Positions 11,101 through 20,793 of a stretch of 64,000 nt of DNA are shown in pieces. Origin of the DNA: Auricularia sp. M13 (lineage: Eukaryota; Basidiomycota; Agaricomycetes; Auriculariales; Auriculariaceae); NCBI GenBank assembly GCA_037042915.1, contig CM073202.1, positions 2,604,001 to 2,668,000 on the forward strand, read 5' to 3'. The number at the start of each line of letters is the position of its first letter. Position 1 is the stretch's first letter. Position numbers and translations under genes: made by a program. The notes below the pieces were generated by a model. It was given only the letters and a program-made list of their open reading frames with translations. It did not search any database and had not been told where the DNA came from.

Positions 11101-13260
11101 ACGCACCTGTCACGGTGCCAAGGAGGCATGAACGTCCTTGATCTTGAGGCACGAAACGACGCGATATACCTCGTATGGGCGGAAAAGTACCTGGCGGAGC
11201 CTGCTCAGCGACCACTATGGGCCTTTGTTGCCGACGAGATCTTCAAACGTACCGTGAACCTAGAATGGCAGCAGCGTTTCAAAGACGACTCTGACGCCAT
11301 GTGCAACCATTTCTTCCAAGACTGGTGGCCAAAGGCAAACGACCTGCCGCTGGAACTGAAACTGCTCATTAAATCAGCTACCAAGCATGGGGTCAAGCTT
11401 GAGAGCACGCACATCTCGGAGGAGGTCAGAGGCCAGATGCCGATATGGTACCATCCAGATCGTTTGAAGGAAGGCAGAGAGCGGCATACGTCCGACGTGA
11501 TCAAATGCCTGCGCCGAGTCCATGGCGTTCTCTCAGTCAACGACGCTGTCATCTGCGGACACAATGAGCATACCGGGGCGACGAGGCGACCGCATCACCG
11601 ACGCACCAATTGTGGATGCGACAGGTGCCGCGCTGATCGTGCTATCGGGTGCCCACACCCGTATAGGTGCCAGGAGTACGCGTACGACCTGTCGGCGTCG
11701 ATCGGCGCAAAGTGGACCCCATACGCTGACACCCCCGACCTGAGTGGCAACCTGTCAGAGCAAGAGGTGAGCGCGAACGAGAGCGCGTTCGCGATTCACG
11801 AACCTGTGCTGTTCGATCCTTCTGTGGACATGACGTCGTCGCTCCCAGAGACCATCCGAGTCTTCACAAAATCCCTCTGCATTGAGCCCGATTCAGATAG
11901 CCCGCGTAAGCCAGGCGTGCACGCTGTGTTCTCCAAAGAGGGCCCTGAGATGACTGTCACCGCGAGCGGCTTTGCAATTCACGCAAACACAGCGAGGGCC
12001 AAGAGCGGTTTCGCCGTAGAATCCCGTGCGTTGCGGATCGAGAAGAGTGGAACCCACGAAGGGCCGCAGTCAAAAGTTCGAGCTGCGACGGTCGCCATCC
12101 TAGAAGCTGTACGAGCGATGCCAAAGGACGTTCCCCTGCTGATTAAAACCAACTCGCGACGGGCAGTGCAAAGGCTCACCGTAGCGCGCCAAAAGCTGGA
12201 GGCCAGGGGCTGGTCTGAATGCCTAGATGACGCCGATGTCATCCGGACGACGGTGGCCGCATTGCGGGCTCGCAGCGCTCGTACCAGAATCCACGCTCTG
12301 GATGCTGAACTGGACTTGGACACGTCAATCAAGAGAACGGTTCGGGCAGCAAGAATAGCTGCAAAATCGGGTGCTCACGCGATGAAGGACCTTCGGGGAC
12401 CAGCTGATTTTGATGTGGCCGGCATCCCGCTCAAAGGCCTGAACCAGAAGCAAGCGATGCGGCATATCCGCGCTGCCAAGGCCGCGAAGGTTCCTCAGAG
12501 ACGTGCTGCTTTTGTAAACCTGGACAGGATCCGAGAGTCAGTAGCGGAAACTCGAGCAAAAAAGCCAACGGACACGGCGATATGGCAATCGACTCAACGC
12601 AGCGAGTTCACACGCGAAGTCCGGGTTTTCTTGTGGAAGTCCGTCCATGAAGGGCACAAAATCGGCGAATACTGGATACGGATGCAGAACGAGGCGTATC
12701 AGAACCGTGGATACTGCACGATATGCGGGAACGACGTACCGGAGACCCTAGAACATATCCTGATGGAGTGTGCAGACCCCGCGAGGGAGCACGTCTGGCG
12801 TCTAGCAGAGGACCTCTGGCGCCTCAAGCATCCGAAATGGCACCCTATTTCGTACGGGCTCATCCTGGGGTGCGGCGCGGTGACGGTGCGTGAGCAAGGA
12901 ACGTACAAAAAGCTCCCGGGCGCCACGAGACTGTATCGGATGCTGTTATCGGAATCGGCGTACCTGATCTGGAAATTCCGGTGCATCCGACGGATCGACC
13001 ATTCCGAGGATCCCGATTGGCGCCCTCAAGCTGCCCTCGTGGAAAGCGAGTGGTTCCGTGTGATGACGGAAAGGCTCCAAGTGGACTGTCTGGCAACCAA
13101 CAGTTCCAAGTACGGCAGACGAGCCCTGCCCCGCGGCCTTGTCCTCGCGACATGGTCCACGGTCCTGGAGACGAAACACGATCTCCCAGAGCATATGCTC
13201 ACAAACCCCGGTTTTTTAGTGGGTAACCCACAGCGGAAAAACCTCCAGCCAGGTCATTGA
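8194..13260 (+). CDS. LINE ORF2 polyprotein: APE endonuclease, RT, RNase H-like, Zn finger
   Basis: 1688 residues from the first ATG after ORF1. The AP-type endonuclease (about 60-310) shows SQNMQGRG, LALQETHM, GGVGIVLNKK, VYAPNAPRENKDFW, GDCNATE, RIDRIFVN and TDHSAV; note GDCN in place of the common GDFN. The reverse transcriptase (about 610-900) has KGDRR, NYRPITLLN, QSGFVPGRQ, ALDQEKAYDKV, RQGDPLSCLLF and the catalytic LFADDTTVY. A region at about 1225-1395 aligns in outline with RNase H1, but the conserved metal ligands look substituted: the TDS motif reads TNS, and the expected glutamate of the RAE helix is absent. A C-x2-C-x9-H-x4-C finger follows (CTICGNDVPETLEHILMEC). The frame is intact, so the element may be competent apart from the doubtful RNase H. 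Confidence 0.9.
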   Translation: MQPSAAFSQPSDDRGPGTDPPRMTVRNGKRVRKKKQNTHASLFNLPKAKSRKPMKTKAHLLIGSQNMQGRGTDPIQNSEKWRDLNSHMYLKRIGVLALQETHMTAQHVRMVEEKWKDLKVFVSPVPGNETGAGGVGIVLNKKLVCTDAAKSWVIIPGRALVVSFDWHRNSRLTVLAVYAPNAPRENKDFWQKIMTTLRERTNIPRPKIVLGDCNATEAEIDRFPPHLNESDMSVEMLELQAFLGIQDGWRKCNPGRVGFTWRRKDRTKHSRIDRIFVNRELAAGCRNWKIWDGAFCPNTDHSAVTVEIVDLNMPYVGEGRATMRPAHAEMKSFMQDVVKRGVRLVQDIAELEKVERDPADNIQTRWALFKAENMRKASAFAREVGQQEMRMLAALAKEKESLMQRASDKEISEEDVPFNLLQLDDRIEGITKRQRKRRRQNAHAKARLLKETNCAWWFNQGREAKARELIPELQKSPLEGEAQFTSRTDEMAEEAREYHDSLQLKDIHPNAAERETAVKRALSHVSKVPDGVDTQELASLISEEAVRWALEESALGKAAGTDGHIYEFWRNLDTMHTAATAGSQLSFDIVRILTKLFQDIQQYGLVQDSSFAEGWMCPFYKKGDRRLIANYRPITLLNTDYKLFTKALTKRLGEIAPHIIHTSQSGFVPGRQITDTTKLARLMVSYADRTGQNGVIYALDQEKAYDKVMHDYLSRVLRQMNIPEMFVRTVETLYSSAYTQVMINGVLSEPFRVTRGVRQGDPLSCLLFDLAIEPLSAMLRASELEGYRIPGVKDKLIATLFADDTTVYMSANDKYEVLTEILDAWCMASGAKFNVGKTECIPIGSDAFREKFLTTRKPRSDHNPVPASVRITTDRKAVRVLGVFTGNDVDDDEPWLRILKSVSDKLVRWDSTHPTLEGRRSLIQAFVGGGTQYLTAAQGMPPEILKRFQKLASDFFWGFQTSHTINDDTTHLSRCQGGMNVLDLEARNDAIYLVWAEKYLAEPAQRPLWAFVADEIFKRTVNLEWQQRFKDDSDAMCNHFFQDWWPKANDLPLELKLLIKSATKHGVKLESTHISEEVRGQMPIWYHPDRLKEGRERHTSDVIKCLRRVHGVLSVNDAVICGHNEHTGATRRPHHRRTNCGCDRCRADRAIGCPHPYRCQEYAYDLSASIGAKWTPYADTPDLSGNLSEQEVSANESAFAIHEPVLFDPSVDMTSSLPETIRVFTKSLCIEPDSDSPRKPGVHAVFSKEGPEMTVTASGFAIHANTARAKSGFAVESRALRIEKSGTHEGPQSKVRAATVAILEAVRAMPKDVPLLIKTNSRRAVQRLTVARQKLEARGWSECLDDADVIRTTVAALRARSARTRIHALDAELDLDTSIKRTVRAARIAAKSGAHAMKDLRGPADFDVAGIPLKGLNQKQAMRHIRAAKAAKVPQRRAAFVNLDRIRESVAETRAKKPTDTAIWQSTQRSEFTREVRVFLWKSVHEGHKIGEYWIRMQNEAYQNRGYCTICGNDVPETLEHILMECADPAREHVWRLAEDLWRLKHPKWHPISYGLILGCGAVTVREQGTYKKLPGATRLYRMLLSESAYLIWKFRCIRRIDHSEDPDWRPQAALVESEWFRVMTERLQVDCLATNSSKYGRRALPRGLVLATWSTVLETKHDLPEHMLTNPGFLVGNPQRKNLQPGH

Positions 13261-13482
13261 GCTACGAGGAATCGCCGTTGTGCCCGAGCCCCACACTACC
13301 CGAAAGGGTGTGCGTAACTGCATTTTTCCGGGCGGTGCACAGCATCAATGTGGCTTTCAGCTGCAACTGCGCTTTGAACTTGGGTTCACGAGTTCGCCTC
13401 TGATAGACTGCAAATTTGATTTGTCTGGTCTAGCAGGTGGATAGCACCAAAAAAAAAAAAAAAAAAAAGATTTTTGAACGTC

Positions 13483-15502
13483 ACTTGATGATTATTTGAT
13501 GCAAAATCTCCTCATCCTGGTGAGCAGGCAGCAATAATTTTTTCTCATTCGTCTCTAAGTACTCGCAATAAAGATAACGCCCCAAGGGCCCTTTCAGGGC
13601 AAATCCCGCTACCTTAAAAGTAATGGTGATGATAATTGAGAAAATGGACACTAGGAAAGACAGCTTTTTGAGAAAATGTCGACCTGTTGGCAGATGCGCT
13701 AGCGGCGCTATGCGAGGTAGGAATCACCTCGTCATTCGCGCCGCTACCTTTTTAGATGGATGCCCATTTGACGATTGGAGGACTCAGATGCCAGTCGTGG
13801 CGAGAGAGAAATCATATTTGACAGGCTTTGCGCTGACCCTCGCCACATCTGGACGAGCATTGAGCTTAGTCAGTAGTAAATGACCCTTCCTCAGTCAGGT
13901 GCAGAGAGAGATTTCGTGAGGTCCTGTGTGATAAATAGCGGAGATGGCAGTGTCGTGGGTGGCCCGGGTGATTCAGCATGTTATTGAACACCGGTAAAAT
14001 GCTCCGCGGGCCTCGGAAGGGCGTTACTGCTTGTATTAGATCAAGTATATAGACTACATTGTGAGTTTCCGTCCAGGGTCCGTGCGCGATGAGGGGAATC
14101 AAATTGAAACATACCATGGGTGATTCAGAGACCTGATCATGTTGATTCCTAGATGAGGACGGCGTAGCACAATACGTGTGCAGCGGCCCGGGCTCGTGTT
14201 CCGTCGACCGCACTCCTCTCAGCCCTGCAGTCGCCTGCACGAGCGCTTGTCAACCAACCACACTCCGTCTCGCGCCCTTCTCACCGACCGACATCGTCTC
14301 AACGCCGCCTCTCTCCTGGTCTCATTGGAACGACCCGCCTGGACCTCGACGAAGGGTACACCGCGCGTATAACTCTACAGCAACTCCCCGCCACGTCTGC
14401 CGCACGTGTACCCGTGCCCCATGCGCGCACAGTGATGCTTTCCCTCTCCGGAACAGGCTTCCTCGACGTACCCCGCAAAGCCGCCCCTTCCAGTGGCACT
14501 ACGGTCCCATGTACTCTGGTAATGTGATTATTGAGATCTTCTTCCCATAACAAAGAGTGATGCTTTACACACAGGGTCTTTAACCTACCTCAAGCGTACT
14601 GTCCGTGTAGAGGATCGATGTGCGAGCGCTTCTCCAGTGTGGGAATTCGACAGTGCTCCGGACGTCGTCTCCAGGCTCCAAGACAGAGCCCGCAGCCTGA
14701 TCCCTCTGCGGACACCCGCTGCCAAGACGGCTTGGGCGACTTCTCTCGTCGGCTGTGAGCCACGGGTCGTCGACTCCCCGTGGTTTGGCGTGCTTATGCC
14801 GATGGCCGCAATAGCCCGTCTTCCGCACTCCGTACAACTGAAAGGGTCGAAGCGCCTGCCGAACGTCAGCATAGTGAGCTCGGGCGGCGCAAGCTGGCCG
14901 ATCAAGAGCTCTTGATTGAGTACTCATGTCCGTTGCCCTGAAAAACGTTGCAACGGTGGCACTAAGCATTGGGCTCGAACGCGCGGTACTCCAGAAGCAA
15001 ATCAACTCAGTTCTCGATGACCACTGCCAGGAGACTTGAACTGTATGAAAGAGGTGGACGGTTTGGGGACACTGTCGGCAGGCGGGAGCAGGAGAACCAG
15101 TACCGATGAAGTCGGCGGGGCTGCACATGTGCGTGATCTTATCGCTGATGCACGAGGTCGGGATCCGGCGAGGAAGTGCACATAATCTGTGAGAAACTCG
15201 AGCTGATGTAGTTGCGCGTGTCCGCGCCGTGGGATCGCCTGTGCGCGGATCGGACACGACAAGGATATACTGGAAGACGAGGCTGGCATTCGGAGTGTGA
15301 AAGCGTGATGCCAAGGAAGAAGGCGGCTGATGCGCAGCATTCAAGCCGAAAGTCTCCGGCGGATGTTACCATAAAAGGGGAAGTTCATCAAAAGTGGCGG
15401 TTTACTATCAATAATTAAATAGTGCGGATTCGCTGGTGTTGCAGGGCTAAGACCCACTACCAAGGTAGCGGGAATATGACGGTGGTAGCCTGTCGTGAAC
15501 AT
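13483..15502. other. Gene-poor 2 kb, possible gene remnant on minus strand
   Basis: The right copy of the LINE target repeat ends at 13482. Beyond it I find no frame with recognisable motifs. The longest frame (minus, 14580-15344) has an amino-acid composition typical of a shadow frame rich in Arg/Ser/Thr/Pro. Fragments near 15150-15370 on the minus strand look protein-like but belong to no family I know and are in several frames. Either a decayed gene or chance. Confidence 0.35.
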
Positions 15503-16361
15503 TCAAGCCTCGGGTGACGCGGCTTGAGACGAAGCCTGTTACAGGCGTTAGCACTGGGGCGACGAAGTGAGTGAGAAAACGCACGCGATAGAGCTGTACA
15601 CGATGACCAGCGCCGCAAGTGACGCCGCTGTCGCCTGTGCATGCGAAATTGCACTCCTTCTCGGGGACAGACGCCGGGCGCGCGCCCTTCAGCCAGCCCT
15701 TGCCGCACATGCACTCGTTGCCGTACTCGACGCCAGCAAGTGTGTACCCGTTGCTCTTGCACTTGTTGGTGCACGTCTGGGGCGTGTTATTCTGCATCTC
15801 GTACACCTTCGTGCTCTTCAGGAGCGACTCGCCCAGCGTCGGGTCATTGACGCATTTGTACGCGACCTTCCACCCGCTCGCCAGCTTCGGCGTCCCGCTC
15901 TTCAGCGCGGGCTTCTGGCCCGCCATCTTGGAGTTTGTGTAGACCGCCGAGCGGTGGTCGCCACCGCACGTCTGCTTGCCGGTCTTGTCACCTGAGCAGT
16001 GCTGCTGGCACTCGCTCGACGGACGCTTGCGCAGCACGGGCTTGGACGAGCCGCAGAAGCATTCCGTGCCCAGGCGGATGGCCGCGTAGCCGTAGCCGTT
16101 CTTGGTGCAGAGCGAGAGGCATTTGGCGTGCGTCATGTCGAGTAGGACGTTGCGCTGGAGTGCGAGTGGCGAGGTGTGCGTGAAGACGCGCTGGTCACCC
16201 TCGTCGGTCACGCAGGCTGCCGTGAGCTTCCACCCGCTGGGAAGAGCGATGGCGGCGGTATCGGTGGAGTTGCTCGAACTGGTGCTGTTGCCGCCAGAAA
16301 CGGCGGCAGCAGACGCGGCAAGCACAGAGGCAATGGCGACGAAAAGCTGAGTGGCGACCAT
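15503..16361 (-). CDS. Secreted protein with two WSC domains
   Basis: 269 residues from two exons (16361-15585 and 15535-15503). The 49-nt intron has a GTGCGT donor, a GCTAAC branch site and a TAACAG acceptor. An N-terminal signal peptide (hydrophobic ASVLAASAAAVS) is followed by a Ser/Thr/Asn linker and two cysteine-rich WSC modules at about 44-145 and 162-258. Each has the family's spaced cysteines and the C-x-L/N-x-C-x-x-x-G-Y and E-C-x-C-G cores. WSC domains are carbohydrate-binding and occur in fungal wall sensors and secreted oxidases. Here there is no catalytic domain, membrane helix or GPI signal, so a secreted wall- or glucan-binding protein is likely. Reading through the intron would give an unlikely extended C-terminus, so I prefer the spliced form ending in ASSQAASPEA. 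Confidence 0.85.
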
Positions 16362-16960
16362 ATTGTAGATGACTGAAGCTTTTGAGGCTGCTGTTGATAA
16401 TTCCCTTTAACCAGGAGACCGCATATCTTATACGAGCACTGGGGAGGAGGGTTTGAGTTTGCACCGAGGAGCCGCGCTTTCCGTTGACGATCGTCCCGTT
16501 TCAGTTCAGCCCGCGTGTACAGCGCATTGTCGAGGGGCAACAGCGGAACGATCTCATCCCATGCTGTGTTTCCTTGGCGGATCATAGGAAGTTATGAGCA
16601 CGAATTATTGAGTGCCCACATCGAACACGGTGGGTAGGCACGTCAGTGTGCTCGTTATATAGGACCGGTTGCGAAACCCCGTCGCGTAGTCGCAGCGTCC
16701 AGGTCCGCGTCCTAACGTTGGCCCACCACATTGGAACGCTGAACAACAGCTTCGGGATGCCGTCCGTATATTCCGGGTTTGCCAAGTGGGGCTTCATAAC
16801 GTAGGCCGATGTGAGGGTGGCTGGCAGCAGACACGGAGCGATGTGTGCGAATTTCTATTGATGTCAAGTAGCTCTATAGCTAGGCAAATAGTAGATATGC
16901 CATACCAATTTATATTCCCTAAAAATCTCCCGAGACACGCCCCGCATCGTGCCTCGAAGC
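16362..16960. other. Intergenic: WSC gene promoter and 3' flank of biotin gene
   Basis: No gene is supported. It must contain the promoter of the WSC gene (reading left) and the terminator of the biotin fusion gene (ending at 16961). Nothing distinctive is visible. Confidence 0.5.
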
Positions 16961-19556
16961 CTATGATGATGTTGGCGGGACGGACGGTCCAGAGGTCGAC
17001 GCTTTGTTCTCTGACTCCACACCATAGAGTCTGAGAATCTTGCGTTCAATTTCACGCAGGCGGTCGGGTAACGACGTCAGCGTGGACATGAAGTACGCGA
17101 CGTTCCCCAGCGTGCGGAAGTGGACGCTGAAGCCGCCCGAATAATCGCGCCGAATGGGGTCGAAGAACGCGTCGGCCGCGTCAGACGTGTAACCTTCGAA
17201 TTCACGGTTATAAAGGAATGATAGCAAGTCGCGGTGTGGCCTGCTCACCTTCTACAGCCCCATCCTTGAGCCGGATGGCCAGCACTGTCCCAAGGGCCAT
17301 GACCTCGTCCACATTTGCGAATGTGGACACGCGCTTCACAAACGCAGGTTGCCAGACGCTGAAAGTTTTCTTACTCTGCCCTTCCGTCTCCCACATTGCG
17401 CGCGCCTCCTGAATGACCGTGCTATGCTCCAGCATCACGCTGATCATGTCCATCGCAGTACCCGCAACGCGGCATGCAACAGGGTTAGCGGTATAGCTGT
17501 GCCCATGATTCAGCGCGTCCTGCTTCCCCTCGCCAAGGAACGCGTTGAAGACTTCTTCTGTTGTCAGAGTCGCCGCGAGGGGAACCAGCCCGCCCGTGAG
17601 CATCTTTGCGTACACTGCGATGTCCGGGTCTACCCCCAAGTCGGCGCGCACGTTGCCCAGACGGCCGAGGCCAGTGAAGACCTCGTCAAAGATGACCGGA
17701 ATCGTCAGTTTTTGACGCGGCTCCGAGGCCGGCGGGAGGAGCAGCTCCGAGAGCCCGCGCGCGGTGACGACGAGCAGCTGCTGGAAGAGCGGGTCGACGA
17801 AGCGCATGCCGCCCGCGCCGAGCAGGAAGGGTTCGATTACGACGGCGCCGAACGTCTGCCCCGCGAGCGCGCGCTCGCGCAACAGGCCCTCAATATGGTG
17901 CTTGTACGCGCGCGCGAGGTCCGATTTCGCACGCGCCTTGAGATCGTATACGTCGTCGAGCGCTGCGAAGGCCTGCAGGACGGTGCCGTCCGACGCGCGC
18001 ACGACCAGCGCGCCGTCGACGAAGCCGACCGTGGGCGGGTCGAACCAGAAGCCCTTCTCGACATGCCACTCGCACGTGAAGGGCCCCTTCTGCGTCGCGT
18101 TCATCGCGCCGATCGTGTCGCCGTGGTACGAGCCGCTCAGGCCGATCACGCCCCAGTTGTGCTCCTCACCGTTGACGGGCACTCCCGTCCCCGCGACGCG
18201 CATCGCCATCTTGAGCGCGACCTCCATTCCCGTCGAGCCGTTGTCCGAGAAAAACACGCGGCGTGCCCATGGGCTCCCAACGCGCTGGAGCAGCCTATCG
18301 GCGAGATTGACCGCAGGCAGGTGTGCGACCTTTGGGAAGAGAACGTGGCCGTAGCGGCCGGCCGCGTTGGCAGCTGACAGCGCCAGTTCGTGAAGCCCGT
18401 GCCCAGCTGCCTGCGTCCACCAGCTGGCCGAGGCATCAAACATGGGTCGAACCCTGGGATACGGGGCGTCCTTGTAAACGGCGAGGATGTCGCCATATGC
18501 CCCGTCGATGACCGTGACGTCCTTCTCCTTGACGTGAGCATGCTGCACGAACGGCCACCAGAGCGTCTTTCGGGCGCGTGCTTGCAGAGAGTCCGTGTTA
18601 TGTACCATTTGATGATGGTGCGCCATCAATTCGAACACCGTTTCAGCCAGTCCTGAACCAACGGGAAGACGTTCGTACCAGGCCTGCATAGCCGCCTCAT
18701 CGGAGGCAGCATCGGAGACGCGTGCAGGAGGTGGCTCAATGGCATTAAACACAGGGACCATTCCCTCGAAATGTTCTTGAAGAAATTCATGGTTGCGTAA
18801 TGTCGCGTCGCGCAGCATCATAACAGCCACGACCTCGTATCCGCGTACCAGGAGCGACTCGAACGCAGATAAAGTGTTCGAGATTCCGCCAAGACGATGG
18901 TCACCGACGAGGATAGCGGGAAGTCGCAAGCCTCGGTAGAACGTTGCCTGCGGCGTGCCGTCTACCAGAGGACTGAGCACACCTACAAACCGGCATGTCA
19001 ACTCCAAGCGATACGAGTCTCAAAGACGGTTCATACCGCCCGCGGTTTCAACAAACGCCGTTCCTATTTCCGCGTTTTCCCTGCTATCCTCGCACAGATG
19101 CTGGAGAGTCTTATCCAGGGCACGAAAAATATCGGATTCAGAGGGGGCTTCCTATGTAGAAAAAAAATGACTGTCAGATTTGTAGTGCTATTGGAATCAT
19201 TCAGGAGCGATGAACTGACGCCGCGCGCGAGGGCCTTTGCGAGGTGGGGGCTTAAAGGCTCGTCCAGTCTAAATAAGCATTTTGCGCGCTCCGGCGCGTC
19301 CTTCAACGCGTACTTTCTGACATGCCTAGAAGAAGTATTGAGTTAATGGGTTAATGAGTGGATAGGCTGCTTTCAACGGTACTCACAATTCGTCTGAGTG
19401 CTCCGCTGGGCCTGTGCCGAGCGGTTTTATATAATGCGTCCGCACGCCGCCTGCATCTGAAACGCGGACGAGCGCTGAGGTGATCAGTGTCTTGCCCACA
19501 TCGGTGCCGGCGCCGAAGACTTGAAAAGCGCGGAGGGGGGCCCGCAAGAAAGACAT
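16961..19556 (-). CDS. bioDA: Bifunctional dethiobiotin synthetase / DAPA aminotransferase
   Basis: Catalyses two consecutive steps of biotin synthesis: PLP-dependent amination of KAPA to DAPA (BioA part) and ATP-dependent ring closure to dethiobiotin (BioD part). Five exons fit: 19556-19387, 19325-19220, 19151-19037, 18982-17249 and 17193-16961, giving 2358 nt and 785 residues. The BioD domain shows the P-loop GAGTDVGKT, the VETAGGVLSP motif and LVGDHRLGG. The BioA domain shows SWWTQAAGHG, DNGSTGMEVALKM, SGSYHGDTIG, the PLP-aspartate IFDEVFTGLGR and the Schiff-base lysine in YAKMLTGG, and ends with the GNVAYFMSTL motif. The fusion order BioD-BioA is that of fungal biA and plant BIO3-BIO1. 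The start lies only 70 bp from the divergent kinase gene. There is no strong mitochondrial signal beyond a few basic residues (FLRAPLRAF). Confidence 0.95.
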
Positions 19557-19626
19557 TCGCTCATCTGGCGGCCAAGATCAACTTGAAGTGCGGAGTTAGC
19601 CGCATGCAACTCTCACGTGCACGACG
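19557..19626. promoter_or_regulatory. 70-bp divergent promoter between biotin and kinase genes
   Basis: The start codons of the biotin fusion gene (minus) and the P-loop kinase (plus) are only 70 bp apart, so both must share regulatory DNA, with part of it probably inside the coding regions or leaders. I see no TATA box on either strand. Confidence 0.6.
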
Positions 19627-20563
19627 ATGTCTACCAAACTTGACCTCGCCGCCGCGCACATCAAGCGGGTCCTTGCGCATGCCTCCCGCAGGCCGTTATT
19701 TGTCGGTCTCCAAGGCCCCCAGGGGTCTGGAAAGTCCTACCTAGCTGCGCGTCTGCCCGGCGCACTCGCTCCTCTGCGCACCGCGGTGCTGTCGATCGAC
19801 GACTTGTACCTTCCGCACGCTGAGCTCAGGCGCGTGGCTCAGGAGAATCCCCAGAACAAGCTGCTAGCTGGCCGCGGGCAGCCAGGCACACACGACATTG
19901 CGCTGGGCGTGCGGACGTTCGAGGCTTTGCGAGGTCAAAATGCGGAGGCGCAGCTGCCGCGTTTTGAGAAGAGTCTACATGGCGGAGAGGGCGACCGTGT
20001 CGACCCAGTGTCTGTAGCTCTACCGCTGGACGTGGTCATCGTTGAGGGCTGGTGTATGGGCTTCTACCCGCTCTCTGAAGCAGAGCTGGACGCGAGGAAT
20101 GCCCCGGCGGAAGTGCGCGAAATCAACGCGTTCCTGCGCGATTACGCGCGACAGTGGTACCCATTCTTTGACGCATTCGTACAGGTATCAACCTTCATTT
20201 CTCTGCATCCTCGAAAGCCATTGAATACAGCACAGATATCGCCCGATCCACCTGGCCAGTACGACCTGGTGTACAAGTGGCGTCTGGAACAGGAACACGA
20301 CATGAAGTCTCGTAACGGCGGTCTAGGCATGTCCGACGAGCAGGTCACTAGCTTTGTGGACCGGTATATACCAGGCTACGTGTACTTTGGAGAGGGCGTG
20401 CACAAGGGCGGCGATGGGGTGAGTCTGTATGCTTTGCGGCCCGCGGCCCGGCGTCATCCGTCATTTAATCTAATCTCTCGAGATGACGCCGCCTTGGCTG
20501 GGAAACGGGCTGCAGCTTGTGGTCGACGAGAACCGCGATGTTGTCCAGTCCTCGAGTTTCTGA
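19627..20563 (+). CDS. Glycerate-kinase-type P-loop kinase (Tda10/GLYK family)
   Basis: 273 residues from three exons (19627-20184, 20236-20418, 20483-20563). A Walker A motif GPQGSGKS lies near residues 30-37. It is followed by the family motif SIDDLYLPH, by GRGQPGTHD, and by a Walker B-like VVIVEGWCMGF. The C-terminal PPWLGNGLQLVVDE pattern closes the protein as in yeast Tda10. Family members are ATP-binding proteins related to plant D-glycerate 3-kinase and bacterial uridine-kinase-like enzymes, so phosphorylation of glycerate is plausible but unproven for fungi. The reading frame without splicing loses the conserved C-terminus, which supports both introns. Divergent from the biotin gene with 70 bp between start codons. 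Confidence 0.88.
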
Positions 20564-20793
20564 AGGCGCGTGGATCAATTGCTGTATCGTTAATGTTCAC
20601 CATAGTTCTGGCTTGAAGACTTGTCCGCCTCAGCCAAGTTGTTTGTGGGCATATTCACTCTCCCGGCTCGAGTCTTCAAGCGGATTGCAGGTATCAAAAG
20701 GTCCGGATTCAAGAAAGGCCCCGTGACATAAATACAAGAAAGAATGTAAATAAGTCAGGATGAAGTGGGTCAGCAGCAAGGTTCTGACAGACT

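Larger units (their letters stand above)
6263..13467 (+). mobile_element. Full-length LINE retrotransposon, probably Tad1-like clade
   Basis: A non-LTR retrotransposon of about 7.2 kb. It is bounded by a perfect 15-bp direct repeat, AGATTTTTGAACGTC, at 6248-6262 and 13468-13482, and ends in an uninterrupted run of about 20 A residues at 13449-13468. The order is a 5' UTR of about 560 bp, ORF1 with a CCHC knuckle, ORF2 with endonuclease, reverse transcriptase, an RNase H-like region and a C-terminal zinc finger, then a 3' UTR of about 190 bp. Both ORFs are open over their full length, and the target repeat is perfect, so insertion looks recent. The APE-RT-RNase H-zinc finger order and the presence of ORF1 fit the fungal Tad1 clade. 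The clade call rests on architecture only, since I could not run a tree. Confidence 0.9.

Noticed and set aside
14580-15344. 254-codon minus-strand frame after the LINE
   Set aside because: No family motif, no convincing signal or domain, and competing frames of similar length overlap it on both strands.
17349-18377. 342-codon plus-strand frame across the biotin gene
   Set aside because: Antisense shadow of the BioA domain; the composition is Arg/Ala/Glu-rich and it has no start context or motifs.
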